A DNA stretch of 50,991 nucleotides. Origin: Planctomycetota bacterium. GTDB lineage: Bacteria > Planctomycetota > Phycisphaerae > WQYP01. Positions 1 through 8,266 of this stretch are shown here, piece by piece; within the stretch, counting starts at the first letter, position 1, and each line of letters starts with the position of its first letter. A program made the position numbers and the translations under genes. The notes beneath the pieces were generated by a model. The model had not been told where the DNA came from. It worked only from the letters and a program-made list of their open reading frames with translations, and ran no database searches. The stretch lies in assembly GCA_021808105.1 (NCBI GenBank), contig JAKBCC010000003.1, forward strand, positions 1-50,991. The letters are read 5' to 3'.

Positions 1-1
1 A

Positions 2-712
2 TCGGTTCTGCCGGATTATTTTGGCCTGGAAGCCGGGCAATCGGCGGTGGGGGACATATTTAACTGGTTTGTATCGGTGGTGCAGCCCCAGGGGATCGCG
101 GGTTCGCATGAGGCTTTGACCCGGGCCGCCGCGGAAATGAAGCCCGGTGCCAGCGGCCTGTTGACTCTGGACTGGCATAACGGTAACCGCACCATTCTGG
201 TGGATCAGCGGCTCACCGGACTGATCATGGGCCTGACACTGCACAGCACGCCGGCGGAAATTTATCGTGCACTTATTGAAGCCACCGCTTTTGGCGCGCG
301 GGTTATTATGGAACGCTTTGAGGAATTCGGCCTGCCGGTGCATCGCGTTATTAACGGCGGGGGCATATCGGCCAAGAATCATTTTGCCATGCAGATATAT
401 GCAGATGTTATGAACCGGCCCGTGGGCGTTTCCCGGAGCGGACAGACTTGCGCTTTTGGTGCCGCGATCGCCGGGGCGGTTGCTGCGGGAAAAAGCCGCG
501 GCGGCCATGATACATTTGATGACGCCATTGTCCGCATGGTCGGTGAGCCGGCACGAATTTTTACCCCCATAAGCGGCCATGTTGCAGTGTATGAACGGTT
601 GTTTAAACTCTATCGCCAGGTGCATGATGCCTTTGGCCGCAAGGAATCCGTCGCCCATCTCGGCACGGTTATGAAAGAGCTACTGGATATTCGCGATCAG
701 GCCAGGAGTTAA
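2..712 (+). CDS. araB: ribulokinase, C-terminal part (5' end outside window)
   Basis: The reading frame is open from base 2, so the gene enters the window from the left and about 236 C-terminal residues are visible. Ribulokinase phosphorylates L-ribulose to L-ribulose 5-phosphate in arabinose catabolism. The sequence YFGLEAGQSAVGDIFNWF at the visible start, the segment LTGLIMGLTLHSTPAEIYRALIE cut here as GLTLHSTPAEIYRA, and INGGGISAKN followed by a cysteine-containing AFGAAIAGAV stretch are typical of the FGGY-kinase C-terminal domain of AraB. The stop codon lies two bases before the araD start, and the araD Shine-Dalgarno sequence AGGAG lies inside the last araB codons, so the two are probably translationally coupled. 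Compared with the E. coli araBAD order, araA does not lie between them; it may be upstream. Confidence 0.93.
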   Translation, partial: SVLPDYFGLEAGQSAVGDIFNWFVSVVQPQGIAGSHEALTRAAAEMKPGASGLLTLDWHNGNRTILVDQRLTGLIMGLTLHSTPAEIYRALIEATAFGARVIMERFEEFGLPVHRVINGGGISAKNHFAMQIYADVMNRPVGVSRSGQTCAFGAAIAGAVAAGKSRGGHDTFDDAIVRMVGEPARIFTPISGHVAVYERLFKLYRQVHDAFGRKESVAHLGTVMKELLDIRDQARS

Positions 713-714
713 AT

Positions 715-1419
715 ATGCCACACGATGAACTTAAGCAGTTGGTATGCCAGGCCAATCGTGATCTGGTGCCGCTGGGGCTGGTGGCGTTGACGTGGGGGAA
801 TGTCAGTGGCGTGGACCGTACCGCAGGTGTTATGGCCATTAAACCCAGTGGCGTACCGTATGAAAAATTGCAGCCCGCCGACGTGGTGGTGCTTTCACTG
901 GCGGATGGTCGAGTCATTGAGGGAACCGCCCGGCCGTCCTCGGATACGCCGACACATTTATATTTGTATCAGAATTGTCCGGACATCGGCGGTATTGTGC
1001 ATACGCACTCCATTCATGCCACAAGCTTTGCACAGGCCAAGCGGGAAATTACCTGTCTGGGCACCACGCACGCTGATACCTTTTATGGTGCCGTACCGGT
1101 AACCAGGGATTTAACCCCGGAAGAAATTCACACGGACTATGAATTAAATACGGGTCGCTTAATTTTGGAATGCTTCAAGGAACATGGGTTGAATCCCGCA
1201 CAAATTCCGGGCGTGCTGGTCGCCAGCCATGCACCATTTGCCTGGGGGCCGACAGCCGCTAAAGCGTTGGAAAATGCGCTGGTTCTGGAATTGGTGGCCA
1301 AAATGCAACTGGAAACCCTGGCTCTGGCACCGGATGTTCAGCCCATTCCGGACGAGCTTCTGGACAAGCATTTTTTACGCAAGCACGGCCCCGATGCCTA
1401 CTATGGCCAGAAGAGCTGA
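715..1419 (+). CDS. araD: L-ribulose-5-phosphate 4-epimerase
   Basis: This 234-residue protein is a class II aldolase/epimerase that converts L-ribulose 5-phosphate to D-xylulose 5-phosphate, linking arabinose to the pentose phosphate pathway. Zinc ligands are visible as H96 and H98 in VHTHS and H172 in ASHAPFAWG. D77, D121 and Y230 match the E. coli residues D76, D120 and Y229 with a one-residue offset. Length is close to the E. coli enzyme (231 residues). The start is fixed by AGGAG at the araB stop. It is the last gene of a plus-strand unit; the next gene (RNase HI-like) is convergent, and no clear terminator hairpin is visible in the 245 bases between them. Confidence 0.95.
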   Translation: MPHDELKQLVCQANRDLVPLGLVALTWGNVSGVDRTAGVMAIKPSGVPYEKLQPADVVVLSLADGRVIEGTARPSSDTPTHLYLYQNCPDIGGIVHTHSIHATSFAQAKREITCLGTTHADTFYGAVPVTRDLTPEEIHTDYELNTGRLILECFKEHGLNPAQIPGVLVASHAPFAWGPTAAKALENALVLELVAKMQLETLALAPDVQPIPDELLDKHFLRKHGPDAYYGQKS

Positions 1420-1664
1420 CGCCACCCCTACAAGAATTAATGTCCCCGAAAACAATGCAATAATGACCATGGACTGTAAAGGAAAGTTGTTGTAACGGGG
1501 CCGGGCTATTTTCATTATCCGCTTCCAACTGCACGCGCCTGATTATAGCCTGGCATTCCAAGCCGACGGCGAAGCTTACTGAAAATTTCCGGAAGCATCG
1601 TTATGGTGCCTGCTAATCAATTGCGAGTCACGCAGTACCGAACTGGCGGAAGGGCTTGGCGGGA

Positions 1665-2150
1665 TTAACCGACGGACTTTTGCCGTGGTTCTTCTGTCGG
1701 GTGCAAAATCTCCGCAGCCGGTCCGCTATAAATTGCACGCTTGCGATTCATGGCCATATTTGCTAATTCATCGGGCCGCGCATTGGAGCTGCGATAAACA
1801 TGGCGAATCGACCAGGCGGGAATTTGCTGTAATAAATCCATAGCTTGTTGATACAGAGGTCTTAGCGTGGCGTTTTTCACGCGATAAATTCCCAGAATTT
1901 GTCGTACCACCAATTCGCTGTCGGCGCGAATTTCCAGTTTCCGTGCTCCCAGCTTCACTGCCGCATCAGCACCGCGAATTAAACCGCTGTACTCGGCGTA
2001 GTTGTTGGTATGGGTGCCCAGATAATCGCCGAGTTCATAGACCAGATCGCCTGCGGGCGTTGTAAGCGTGACACCGCACCCCGCCGGCCCCGGATTCCCC
2101 CGTGATCCACCGTCAAACTGCATCACCAGCGTTGAATAGTCCAATGACAT
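1665..2150 (-). CDS. RNase HI-like ribonuclease
   Basis: This 161-residue protein has the RNase H fold of type 1 RNase HI and probably cleaves RNA in RNA-DNA hybrids. The acidic active-site set is visible: D13 in FDGGSRGNPG, E53 in YAEYSGL, D77 in ADSELVV and D127 in ARPDELAN. It lacks the basic protrusion of E. coli RNase HI and resembles the RNase H domain of mycobacterial Rv2228c. It lies 94 bases downstream of the coiled-coil/zinc-ribbon gene on the same strand, an arrangement also seen in actinobacteria (Rv2229c-Rv2228c). The symbol rnhA is not given because this subfamily differs from the E. coli enzyme. Confidence 0.88.
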   Translation of the reverse strand: MSLDYSTLVMQFDGGSRGNPGPAGCGVTLTTPAGDLVYELGDYLGTHTNNYAEYSGLIRGADAAVKLGARKLEIRADSELVVRQILGIYRVKNATLRPLYQQAMDLLQQIPAWSIRHVYRSSNARPDELANMAMNRKRAIYSGPAAEILHPTEEPRQKSVG

Positions 2151-2244
2151 GACTCCGAAAACACCGCAGAAGAACCCGGAAACTAACCCCTTAGCCGGGA
2201 TTCAGAAGGTATTATTACCGGGAAAAGATAATTTGAAAATGGTC

Positions 2245-3000
2245 TTAGGCCGATGTCTGCTGGGGAAGCATTTCCGGCAGATAAAGAATTCGCCCGCAGG
2301 ACTGGCATCTGCGGATTTCATCACGCCCGCGCAACAGATTCACATCTTCAATGTTCAAGCCCATAAAGCACCCACCGCAGGTGATGGTGTCCATGTCGTT
2401 TTCGTTGAACTCCACCGGAGCCATGGCATCGCCGGGATAACGCTGACAGATGCGATCATACTGCTTCCGCGATTCGGGAGGCACGGCGTTGGTCGCCTGC
2501 TCGCGGTGACTTTGGAGTTCCCGGATATGAGCTTGCAGTTCCGCAACGCGCTGGCTGCTCTGGCGGCGCGAGTCGTCCAGGCTCTTTTGAGCCACATGCA
2601 ATTGCTCGCGTATACCCGAAGCGGATTTCATATTGGTTTCCAGTTGTCCCATGAAGTCCAGAATCGTGGTTTCAATTTTACTGACTTCTTCTTTTTCGGC
2701 GGAAATCTGGATGAGAATGGCGGAATATTCTTTATTGGTCTTGGCGTTGTTCAAGCTGGTGCGCATTTTTTCAATGTGCTCCTGCCGGCTTTTCATGTCC
2801 AATTCATGGGAAGAGATCGTGGCCTGAAGCTTCCGGCCCGCCGATTCAAATTCCGCCAGGCTGGCATTGAGGCGGGTAATGTTGTTTTCAATGGCTACCT
2901 GATCCTTCATGACTGCGGCGAGGCGATTATTGAATTCATGTAAATCATGATCAATTCGATAAAGCGCCAGAAGAGAAGGGATCATTGTGAATGCCGTCAT
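2245..3000 (-). CDS. coiled-coil protein with C4 zinc ribbon (DUF164/zf-RING_7 family)
   Basis: The 251-residue protein consists of a long alpha-helical coiled coil (about residues 10-180, rich in E, K, Q and L heptads) followed by a C4 zinc ribbon. The ribbon is two CxxC knuckles, CGGC and CQSC, separated by about 20 residues near residues 205-235. The family is widespread but its role is not firmly known; a nucleic-acid-binding function has been proposed because of the ribbon and the frequent RNase H and Nif3 neighbours. Here RNase H follows directly, while the Nif3-like gene is 23 kb away. The start is the first ATG; a second ATG five codons on is also possible. Confidence 0.85.
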   Translation of the reverse strand: MTAFTMIPSLLALYRIDHDLHEFNNRLAAVMKDQVAIENNITRLNASLAEFESAGRKLQATISSHELDMKSRQEHIEKMRTSLNNAKTNKEYSAILIQISAEKEEVSKIETTILDFMGQLETNMKSASGIREQLHVAQKSLDDSRRQSSQRVAELQAHIRELQSHREQATNAVPPESRKQYDRICQRYPGDAMAPVEFNENDMDTITCGGCFMGLNIEDVNLLRGRDEIRRCQSCGRILYLPEMLPQQTSA

Positions 3001-3050
3001 GTCGTAACCTCAAAGTCCTCAATCCCGTAGTGTACCAAAATTGAGCCTTA

Positions 3051-3425
3051 TCAGCCAGCGGTTTTCTCCAGCCAGACCGGCGGTGGTTCGATCGCATCTG
3101 ATGGGCGGCCACCACCATCTTTGGCTCCCGTGCCTTTCCATCGGCTGATAACGCGAACCGTCATGTCCGCGTCGCATAGGACCTGGCAGCTAAGGCGTAA
3201 GCCCGGCTGGGCGGTCAGGCCGCGCTCTTTCATGATGGTTTTCTCGGCTTCTGTGATTTTTGCCGGCGCACCATTTTCAATTTGTACACGGCATGTGGTG
3301 CAGCGAGCGTGGCCGCCGCAGGCGTGGAACTGATCTATTTGCACAATATCGGTCAGTGCATTGACCAGTCGCGTGCCGGCGGGAACTTCAAAATCACCCA
3401 TATTTTCAACAGTGAGCTTAGGCAT
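3051..3425 (-). CDS. [2Fe-2S] ferredoxin
   Basis: A 124-residue plant/adrenodoxin-fold ferredoxin. The cluster ligands are visible as C36-x5-C42-x2-C45 (ACGGHARCTTC) and C80 (RLSCQ), with a further non-ligand cysteine at 84. It should carry one electron at a time between a reductase and unidentified acceptor enzymes. The start at 3425 is chosen over the longer open frame to 3464 because AAGGA lies at the right distance upstream and MPKLTVEN is the usual start of the fold. A charged, Gly/Pro-rich tail after residue 95 extends beyond the core fold. It lies 107 bases after hemC and 50 before the zinc-ribbon gene on the same strand, so all four may form one transcript. Confidence 0.9.
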   Translation of the reverse strand: MPKLTVENMGDFEVPAGTRLVNALTDIVQIDQFHACGGHARCTTCRVQIENGAPAKITEAEKTIMKERGLTAQPGLRLSCQVLCDADMTVRVISRWKGTGAKDGGGRPSDAIEPPPVWLEKTAG

Positions 3426-3532
3426 AGTCGTATCCTTAAAATCGCGGTCCATCCAGGGCCGCATGTTTCATCTGATGAGTATGCAAGCCAACGCCCGGCG
3501 TTGCAAGTCTGTAGGCTGCCCGATTGCCGCAT

Positions 3533-4504
3533 TCACTGCGGATTGATCAGATTCATGATTTCCGCGCTGCCGCGCTTCCGTAGCGTTTCAAGCAGCAAAT
3601 CATACAGGCCGTTAAGCCCTGCGTCGGAAGGGTCTTCAGCCAGCAAGGTAGCGCGGGATATTTTTTTTCCGTCCGGCGTGGCTAGAAAAGCCCGGACAAT
3701 CCACCCGTGAAGGGTGTTGACCGGATTTCCGCGTGGCATGGCGCATACCCCCATGGGAGCCAGGCAGTTGCCCGCTAATGCTGCTACTACCCGCCGCTCA
3801 AACGCCAGCGCCGCCGCCGTACCGGTGTGATTAATCGTCCCGGCGAGCTTACACATAATAGCATCCTGGGTTCGCGCCTGAATTGCCAGAATCCCCTGTC
3901 CTGCGGCAGGGATAAATTCATCCAGCGGCAGGCTCACGGCGGAATCCGGAAACAGATTCGTGCGATCCAACCCGGCTTGGGCCAGAAATGTACCGGCTAT
4001 CACGCCTTCGTTTACCTTGCGCAAACGCGTTTCGATATTGCCCCGCAACGGCTGAACCGTAACATCGGGACGCATGGCCAGAAGCTGCGATTGCCGGCGC
4101 AGCGACGACGTTCCCACCAGGGCAGAGGGGGGAAGGTCAGCAATGGATTTATTTTGAAATCCAATCCATACATCACCGGCCTGCGCACGCAAGGGTGTCC
4201 CGGCGATAATGGTTCCAGGGGCCAGTTCCGCCGGCAGATCTTTAGCCGAATGCACCGCCAGATCAATGCGATTTTCCAGCAAAGCTGTTTCAATTTCCTT
4301 TATAAATAAGCCCTTACCCCCCGATTCCGCCAGGGGGCGATCCTGCTGTTGATCACCGGAAGTTGTAATAAAAACCAGTTCGATTGTCGTGGGCGGTCTG
4401 CCGATGAGTCGGGCTTCAAGCATTTGTTTGACCATGCCCGCCTGCGTGCGCGCCAGCAGACTGGACCGGGTGCCGATTCGGATGGTTCGATCTGGTTCTA
4501 TCAT
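3533..4504 (-). CDS. hemC: porphobilinogen deaminase (hydroxymethylbilane synthase)
   Basis: The enzyme joins four porphobilinogen molecules into hydroxymethylbilane in tetrapyrrole synthesis. From the ATG at 4504 it is 323 residues, close to the family length (about 310). D89 in AVHSAKDLP matches the catalytic aspartate (E. coli D84), and C247 in AGNCLAPMG is the cysteine that carries the dipyrromethane cofactor. The N-terminal RIGTRSSLLARTQ and SLRRQSQLL segments are also diagnostic. The open frame extends another 101 codons upstream to 4807, but that part crosses a perfect inverted repeat and the panD start and is not homologous, so the shorter start is used. No strong Shine-Dalgarno sequence is visible. 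No other hem gene is in the window. Confidence 0.95.
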   Translation of the reverse strand: MIEPDRTIRIGTRSSLLARTQAGMVKQMLEARLIGRPPTTIELVFITTSGDQQQDRPLAESGGKGLFIKEIETALLENRIDLAVHSAKDLPAELAPGTIIAGTPLRAQAGDVWIGFQNKSIADLPPSALVGTSSLRRQSQLLAMRPDVTVQPLRGNIETRLRKVNEGVIAGTFLAQAGLDRTNLFPDSAVSLPLDEFIPAAGQGILAIQARTQDAIMCKLAGTINHTGTAAALAFERRVVAALAGNCLAPMGVCAMPRGNPVNTLHGWIVRAFLATPDGKKISRATLLAEDPSDAGLNGLYDLLLETLRKRGSAEIMNLINPQ

Positions 4505-4575
4505 CGCTGTGATGCTAATGGCCCCGGCCCGCCAACGCCAGCGGCCCAGCCCCTGTCGGCCACCGCACCGCATCG

Positions 4576-4624
4576 AAAAAGGTACCTGACACCTTTTTTC
4601 GGAAAAGGTGTCAGGTACCTTTTT
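4576..4624. repeat. perfect 22-bp inverted repeat with TTCGG loop
   Basis: Two 22-bp arms (4576-4597 and 4603-4624) are exact reverse complements, separated by the 5-base loop TTCGG. Each arm has the core GGTACCTGACACC flanked by A and T runs. It lies between the divergent starts of hemC and panD, where a terminator is not expected, although the T run on either side gives it a bidirectional terminator shape. It may be a REP/MITE-like mobile palindrome. Confidence 0.9.
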
Positions 4625-4781
4625 TTGTTTCTGGTGGCGCGTTGGAGGCTTGGATGCGAGACGGCGTTGCGGAAACAGAACTGTGGAGTGCTTTATGGAC
4701 GAACTGGTGCATTCTGCGGTACACTGGTTCAAAGCGCCGGCCCCAATGGCTGAATATGGCCGGCCGGATTCGGAATGTGTA

Positions 4782-5162
4782 ATGTTATTGACCTTACTGC
4801 GAGCCAAGATTCACGGCGCGATCATCACCCAGGCCAATCGTAATTACGTGGGAAGTATCACCATTGACCTTGATCTGCTCAAGCTTAGCGGATTGTTGCC
4901 TAATGAGCGCGTGCTGGTGGCTGATATTCACAATGGCGTGCGTTTTGAAACCTATATTCTTGCCGGGAAAAAAGGTTCCGGTGTGATCGGCATTAACGGC
5001 GCTGCAGCGCATCTTGTTAAGCCGGGAGAAAAGATAATTATCATGGCGTTCGCAGAGATGACGCCGGAAGAAACCGTCGATCATGTAGCGCGCGTTCTGG
5101 TTTTAGATTCGTCCAATAAACCGGTGAAGAACATGACCATTGCGAGCCGATTGGACGTATGA
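4782..5162 (+). CDS. panD: aspartate 1-decarboxylase (pyruvoyl enzyme)
   Basis: PanD decarboxylates L-aspartate to beta-alanine for pantothenate. From the ATG at 4782 the product is 126 residues, the exact length of the E. coli enzyme. The self-processing site is visible as G24-S25 in NYVGSITID; cleavage there makes the pyruvoyl group on S25. Other conserved parts are K9 (RAKIH), the NGVRFETYI strand and the INGAAAHL motif. The open frame runs upstream to 4608 but this extension has no homology and crosses the inverted-repeat arm. The partner gene panC is 31 kb away on the other strand, so pantothenate genes are split. Confidence 0.95.
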   Translation: MLLTLLRAKIHGAIITQANRNYVGSITIDLDLLKLSGLLPNERVLVADIHNGVRFETYILAGKKGSGVIGINGAAAHLVKPGEKIIIMAFAEMTPEETVDHVARVLVLDSSNKPVKNMTIASRLDV

Positions 5163-5245
5163 CATTGCAAAAGGCTGTGCAGGTGTGCGAGCCGGTCTAT
5201 ACTTGGCGGGCGACAGTCCCCCGCCGTTATATATGGAGATGCTGA

Positions 5246-6679
5246 ATGCTCAAACGCTTGAGACGATCTGCAGGTAGCACATTAAGTTGTCGCGCTGTGT
5301 GGGGCGTGCTGCTGGCAGTCTGGATTCTGCCCCAATTGGGCGGTTGCGCTTCGGTGCCGGGCTGGATGGTCAGCGACAAGCCGTCATGGCGCACGCAATA
5401 TGCCTTGGCGCGGGTATCGCCTGCGGTGGTGCGGATCAACGTGGTCATGCGCGATTTTCAAAATGGCATTCCGGAAAATTTCAGGGCCATCGGCAGCGGT
5501 GTTATTATTGACCGGCAGGGACGGGTGCTGACCAATTTCCACGTGGCCGGGCGGGCGCGGCGAATTGAAATTGTTCTACCGGATCAGGAACGCGTGCGGG
5601 CCACGCTGATCGGTTCGGATCACTGGACTGATCTGGCGCTGGTGCAAATGGATATGGCGCAAATACATGCCCGGCATTTGCATTTCAAATGGGCCTCGCT
5701 GGGTAATTCCAGCCACGTGCAATTGGGCCAACCCGTACTGGCCATTGGCACGCCGTTCGGTCTTGCGCGCACGGTGACCCGAGGCATTATTTCCAACACC
5801 GACCGATTTTTTAACGCCACGACCATTGATGGCTACGAGACCGGCTGGTTCAATAACTGGCTGCAGACCGATGCCGCCATTAATCCGGGCAATTCCGGCG
5901 GTCCGCTGATTAACCTGCGCGGGCAGGTCATCGGAATTAATACGCGCGGCGATCCCACGGCCAACAATCTGGGATTCGCCATTCCGATTAATGTGGCGCG
6001 CCGCGTGATCCCGTCGTTACTGAAATTTCGGAAGGTGGCACGCAGCTACGTGGGGTTGGAACTTGAACCCATGCTGGGGCTTAGTCGCTTTTATCATTTG
6101 CCCGCGCAAACCGGCGTACTGATCCGTTCGGTGGATCATAATTCGCCCGCGTCCATAGGCGGTGTGCATGCTCTGGATGTGTTGCTGTCGGTCAACGGCC
6201 ATCCAACGAATTGCCGCTTTCCCGAGCAGGTTTCCTCTGTGCGACGTTACATTTCCAGTCAGCCGGTGGGTTCCCGAGTCGCACTGCTGGTGGAACGTAT
6301 GACGGACGGTTCAAAAATGCAGCAGAAAACGCTGTATGTTTTCACCCAGCGTCTGGAAAGTGTCATCGCTCCGCGTCATCAGATTAAGCCGTGGGGAATC
6401 GTGGTGCGGAACCTTACCGATGCGTATCTGCGGCAGCAGCAGATGAAAATGATCCGGGGCGTGTTGGTTACCAGCGTGCAAAGCGGATCGATTGCCGACA
6501 CCGCCGGTATGGAAGATGGCGACATTATTCGCCGGGTAGGCAGTATCGGAATAGTCGATAGCCTGCAACTGAAAGTTCTGGCGGATCGTATGGCTAAAAC
6601 GAAAAAGCCCTATGCCGTCGTGGTGAAACGGGGACGCACGGAACGCACCCTGGTTTTCAGTCCGGGCAGCGGAAGTTGA
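5246..6679 (+). CDS. HtrA/Deg-like serine protease lipoprotein with two PDZ-like domains
   Basis: The 477-residue protein has a hydrophobic signal ending in a lipobox (LGGC, C34), so it is probably anchored to a membrane facing the periplasm. The trypsin-like domain has an intact triad: H99 (TNFHVAG), D129 (WTDLALVQ) and S217 (NPGNSGGPL). Two PDZ-like domains follow, about residues 260-345 and 385-470. It would act in envelope protein quality control or regulated proteolysis. GGAG lies upstream of the ATG. The next gene, 59 bases on, encodes a paralogue without the catalytic histidine, suggesting that the pair work together. It is not clearly DegP, DegQ or DegS, so no symbol is given. Confidence 0.92.
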   Translation: MLKRLRRSAGSTLSCRAVWGVLLAVWILPQLGGCASVPGWMVSDKPSWRTQYALARVSPAVVRINVVMRDFQNGIPENFRAIGSGVIIDRQGRVLTNFHVAGRARRIEIVLPDQERVRATLIGSDHWTDLALVQMDMAQIHARHLHFKWASLGNSSHVQLGQPVLAIGTPFGLARTVTRGIISNTDRFFNATTIDGYETGWFNNWLQTDAAINPGNSGGPLINLRGQVIGINTRGDPTANNLGFAIPINVARRVIPSLLKFRKVARSYVGLELEPMLGLSRFYHLPAQTGVLIRSVDHNSPASIGGVHALDVLLSVNGHPTNCRFPEQVSSVRRYISSQPVGSRVALLVERMTDGSKMQQKTLYVFTQRLESVIAPRHQIKPWGIVVRNLTDAYLRQQQMKMIRGVLVTSVQSGSIADTAGMEDGDIIRRVGSIGIVDSLQLKVLADRMAKTKKPYAVVVKRGRTERTLVFSPGSGS

Positions 6680-6738
6680 ACTCCGGCGGAGTATACTTTA
6701 ATCATGACCTTTAACTTTTTTGGATCAGGAAACTTACT

Positions 6739-8154
6739 ATGACGTATCGATCAGTGTTGCATCGCGTATCGGCCCTGATGTGCATTTCCGGCAGTATTCT
6801 GGCGGCGGGTGCAACAGCTTCCGCAGCGCCGAGGGTGGCCAAACGGGTTCCCGGAATTGCCCGCAGTATTGTGGTGGTGCAATACACCGCGGAAAATGAA
6901 TTTCATAAAACCAATAAGGTCAGCGGACAGGGCATTGTGCTCAATAAAAAGGGCGTAGTGCTGGTGTCCTCGGATCTTATCCCGCAGGACGTTCCGTTGG
7001 GGTACATCCATCACTTGAAAATCCGACTGGCACAGGGCGACATGCCCAAAATTTCCGCCCAGTATCTGGGACGCACCGTGGATGGTTTGTTCTGTTACGT
7101 GCGGGCGCTTAAGCCGCTGGATGCAACCCCATTGCCAATTTCCTCTACCGGCAAGGCCTATCTGGCCGAGCGTGTCTTTTCAGTGGGACGACTGGGGAAG
7201 GATCAGGCATACGGTGCCTTTGTGGGGGTCAACCGCATCAAGGCGATGATCCCGCTGGTTCATACGCTTATTGCCACAGATTCCTTTGGTCTGACGGATG
7301 CCAATAGCCCGGTCTTTGATTTCCGCACGGGCAAATTCATCGGCTTGACCGTACCGAATCCGGGTGATGGCATGATTCTGACCCTGCTGGGCCGATCGGT
7401 TCCGGTTACCCTGCGGGACAATCAGCAGGTTGGCATGTTTATCGGGTACAACTCCATCAAGCAGGATTTGACTGATATTCCGACCAAACGCTTCGTGGCC
7501 AAAATTCCCTGGTTGGGCACCCTGGACAGCACGGGGTTAAGATCGGCCGTGCGAAGACTCTACAACATTAAGCAGCCGGCGGGATTGATGGTGGGGCAGG
7601 TGATTCCGGGAATGCCGGCCGCCAAAGGTGGCTTGAAGTCGCGCGATATTATTCTGACCGTCGATGGAAAGCCATTTGCCCATACGCCGGTGGCGACTTT
7701 GATGGTGGAGCGTTTTGAGCACCGAATGCAGCAATTAAAACCCGGGCAGATTATTAAACTCGGCATTCTACGCAATGGGAAGTCCAAGACTATTTCCATC
7801 ACCATAGGACAGGCTCCCACACCACCCAGCCGCCTGCCACGATATTATGATCGCAAAATCGGCCTGGTGGTGCACAATCTGGCATTTATTGACGCTTATT
7901 CCCGTAAACTCCCCTTGACGCAAAAAGGGGTGTATGTGGTTCTGGTGCATAATGGCAAGCCGGCGTCGCTGGGAACCACACCGGTGCAGCCCGGTTACAT
8001 TATCACGCGCGTGGATGATCACCGTGTTGATGATATTACTGCGTTCAAAAAACTGGTAACCCAAGCCCAGACCACCGCGGGCAAGCCGGAAATTATTTTT
8101 GAAGTTATCAAGGTCAACGGTCGCACGGCTGCGTGCCACGTGAGTTTGAATTGA
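6739..8154 (+). CDS. HtrA-like pseudoprotease with PDZ domains
   Basis: The 471-residue protein has a cleavable signal peptide (about 30 residues ending ASAAP) and the same architecture as the preceding protease: a degenerate trypsin-like domain (about 35-215) and two PDZ-like domains (about 275-360 and 385-470). Aligned by eye with its neighbour, the catalytic histidine position is D79 (VLVSSDLI in place of VLTNFHVA). D115 is retained (TVDGLF). The serine loop reads DANSPVFD instead of GNSGGPL, so S190 stays but the oxyanion GG is lost. It is probably proteolytically inactive and may act as a scaffold, substrate adaptor or inhibitor of the upstream enzyme. AGGAA precedes the ATG, and the two genes look co-transcribed. 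Confidence 0.8.
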   Translation: MTYRSVLHRVSALMCISGSILAAGATASAAPRVAKRVPGIARSIVVVQYTAENEFHKTNKVSGQGIVLNKKGVVLVSSDLIPQDVPLGYIHHLKIRLAQGDMPKISAQYLGRTVDGLFCYVRALKPLDATPLPISSTGKAYLAERVFSVGRLGKDQAYGAFVGVNRIKAMIPLVHTLIATDSFGLTDANSPVFDFRTGKFIGLTVPNPGDGMILTLLGRSVPVTLRDNQQVGMFIGYNSIKQDLTDIPTKRFVAKIPWLGTLDSTGLRSAVRRLYNIKQPAGLMVGQVIPGMPAAKGGLKSRDIILTVDGKPFAHTPVATLMVERFEHRMQQLKPGQIIKLGILRNGKSKTISITIGQAPTPPSRLPRYYDRKIGLVVHNLAFIDAYSRKLPLTQKGVYVVLVHNGKPASLGTTPVQPGYIITRVDDHRVDDITAFKKLVTQAQTTAGKPEIIFEVIKVNGRTAACHVSLN

Positions 8155-8266
8155 CGGCTCTAGGGTGCCTTGGATACACCGCTGCCCTGCAGGAGGTTTT
8201 TCAACATGGGCCATCGCTTCTTTCGGCAAGCTCCCGTCACACCCCGTGTCGTTTAAGGAACGGTTC

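Noticed and set aside
2149..2943. Long plus-strand open frame of 264 codons
   Set aside because: It is antisense to the coiled-coil/zinc-ribbon gene, whose CxxC motifs and family match are clear.
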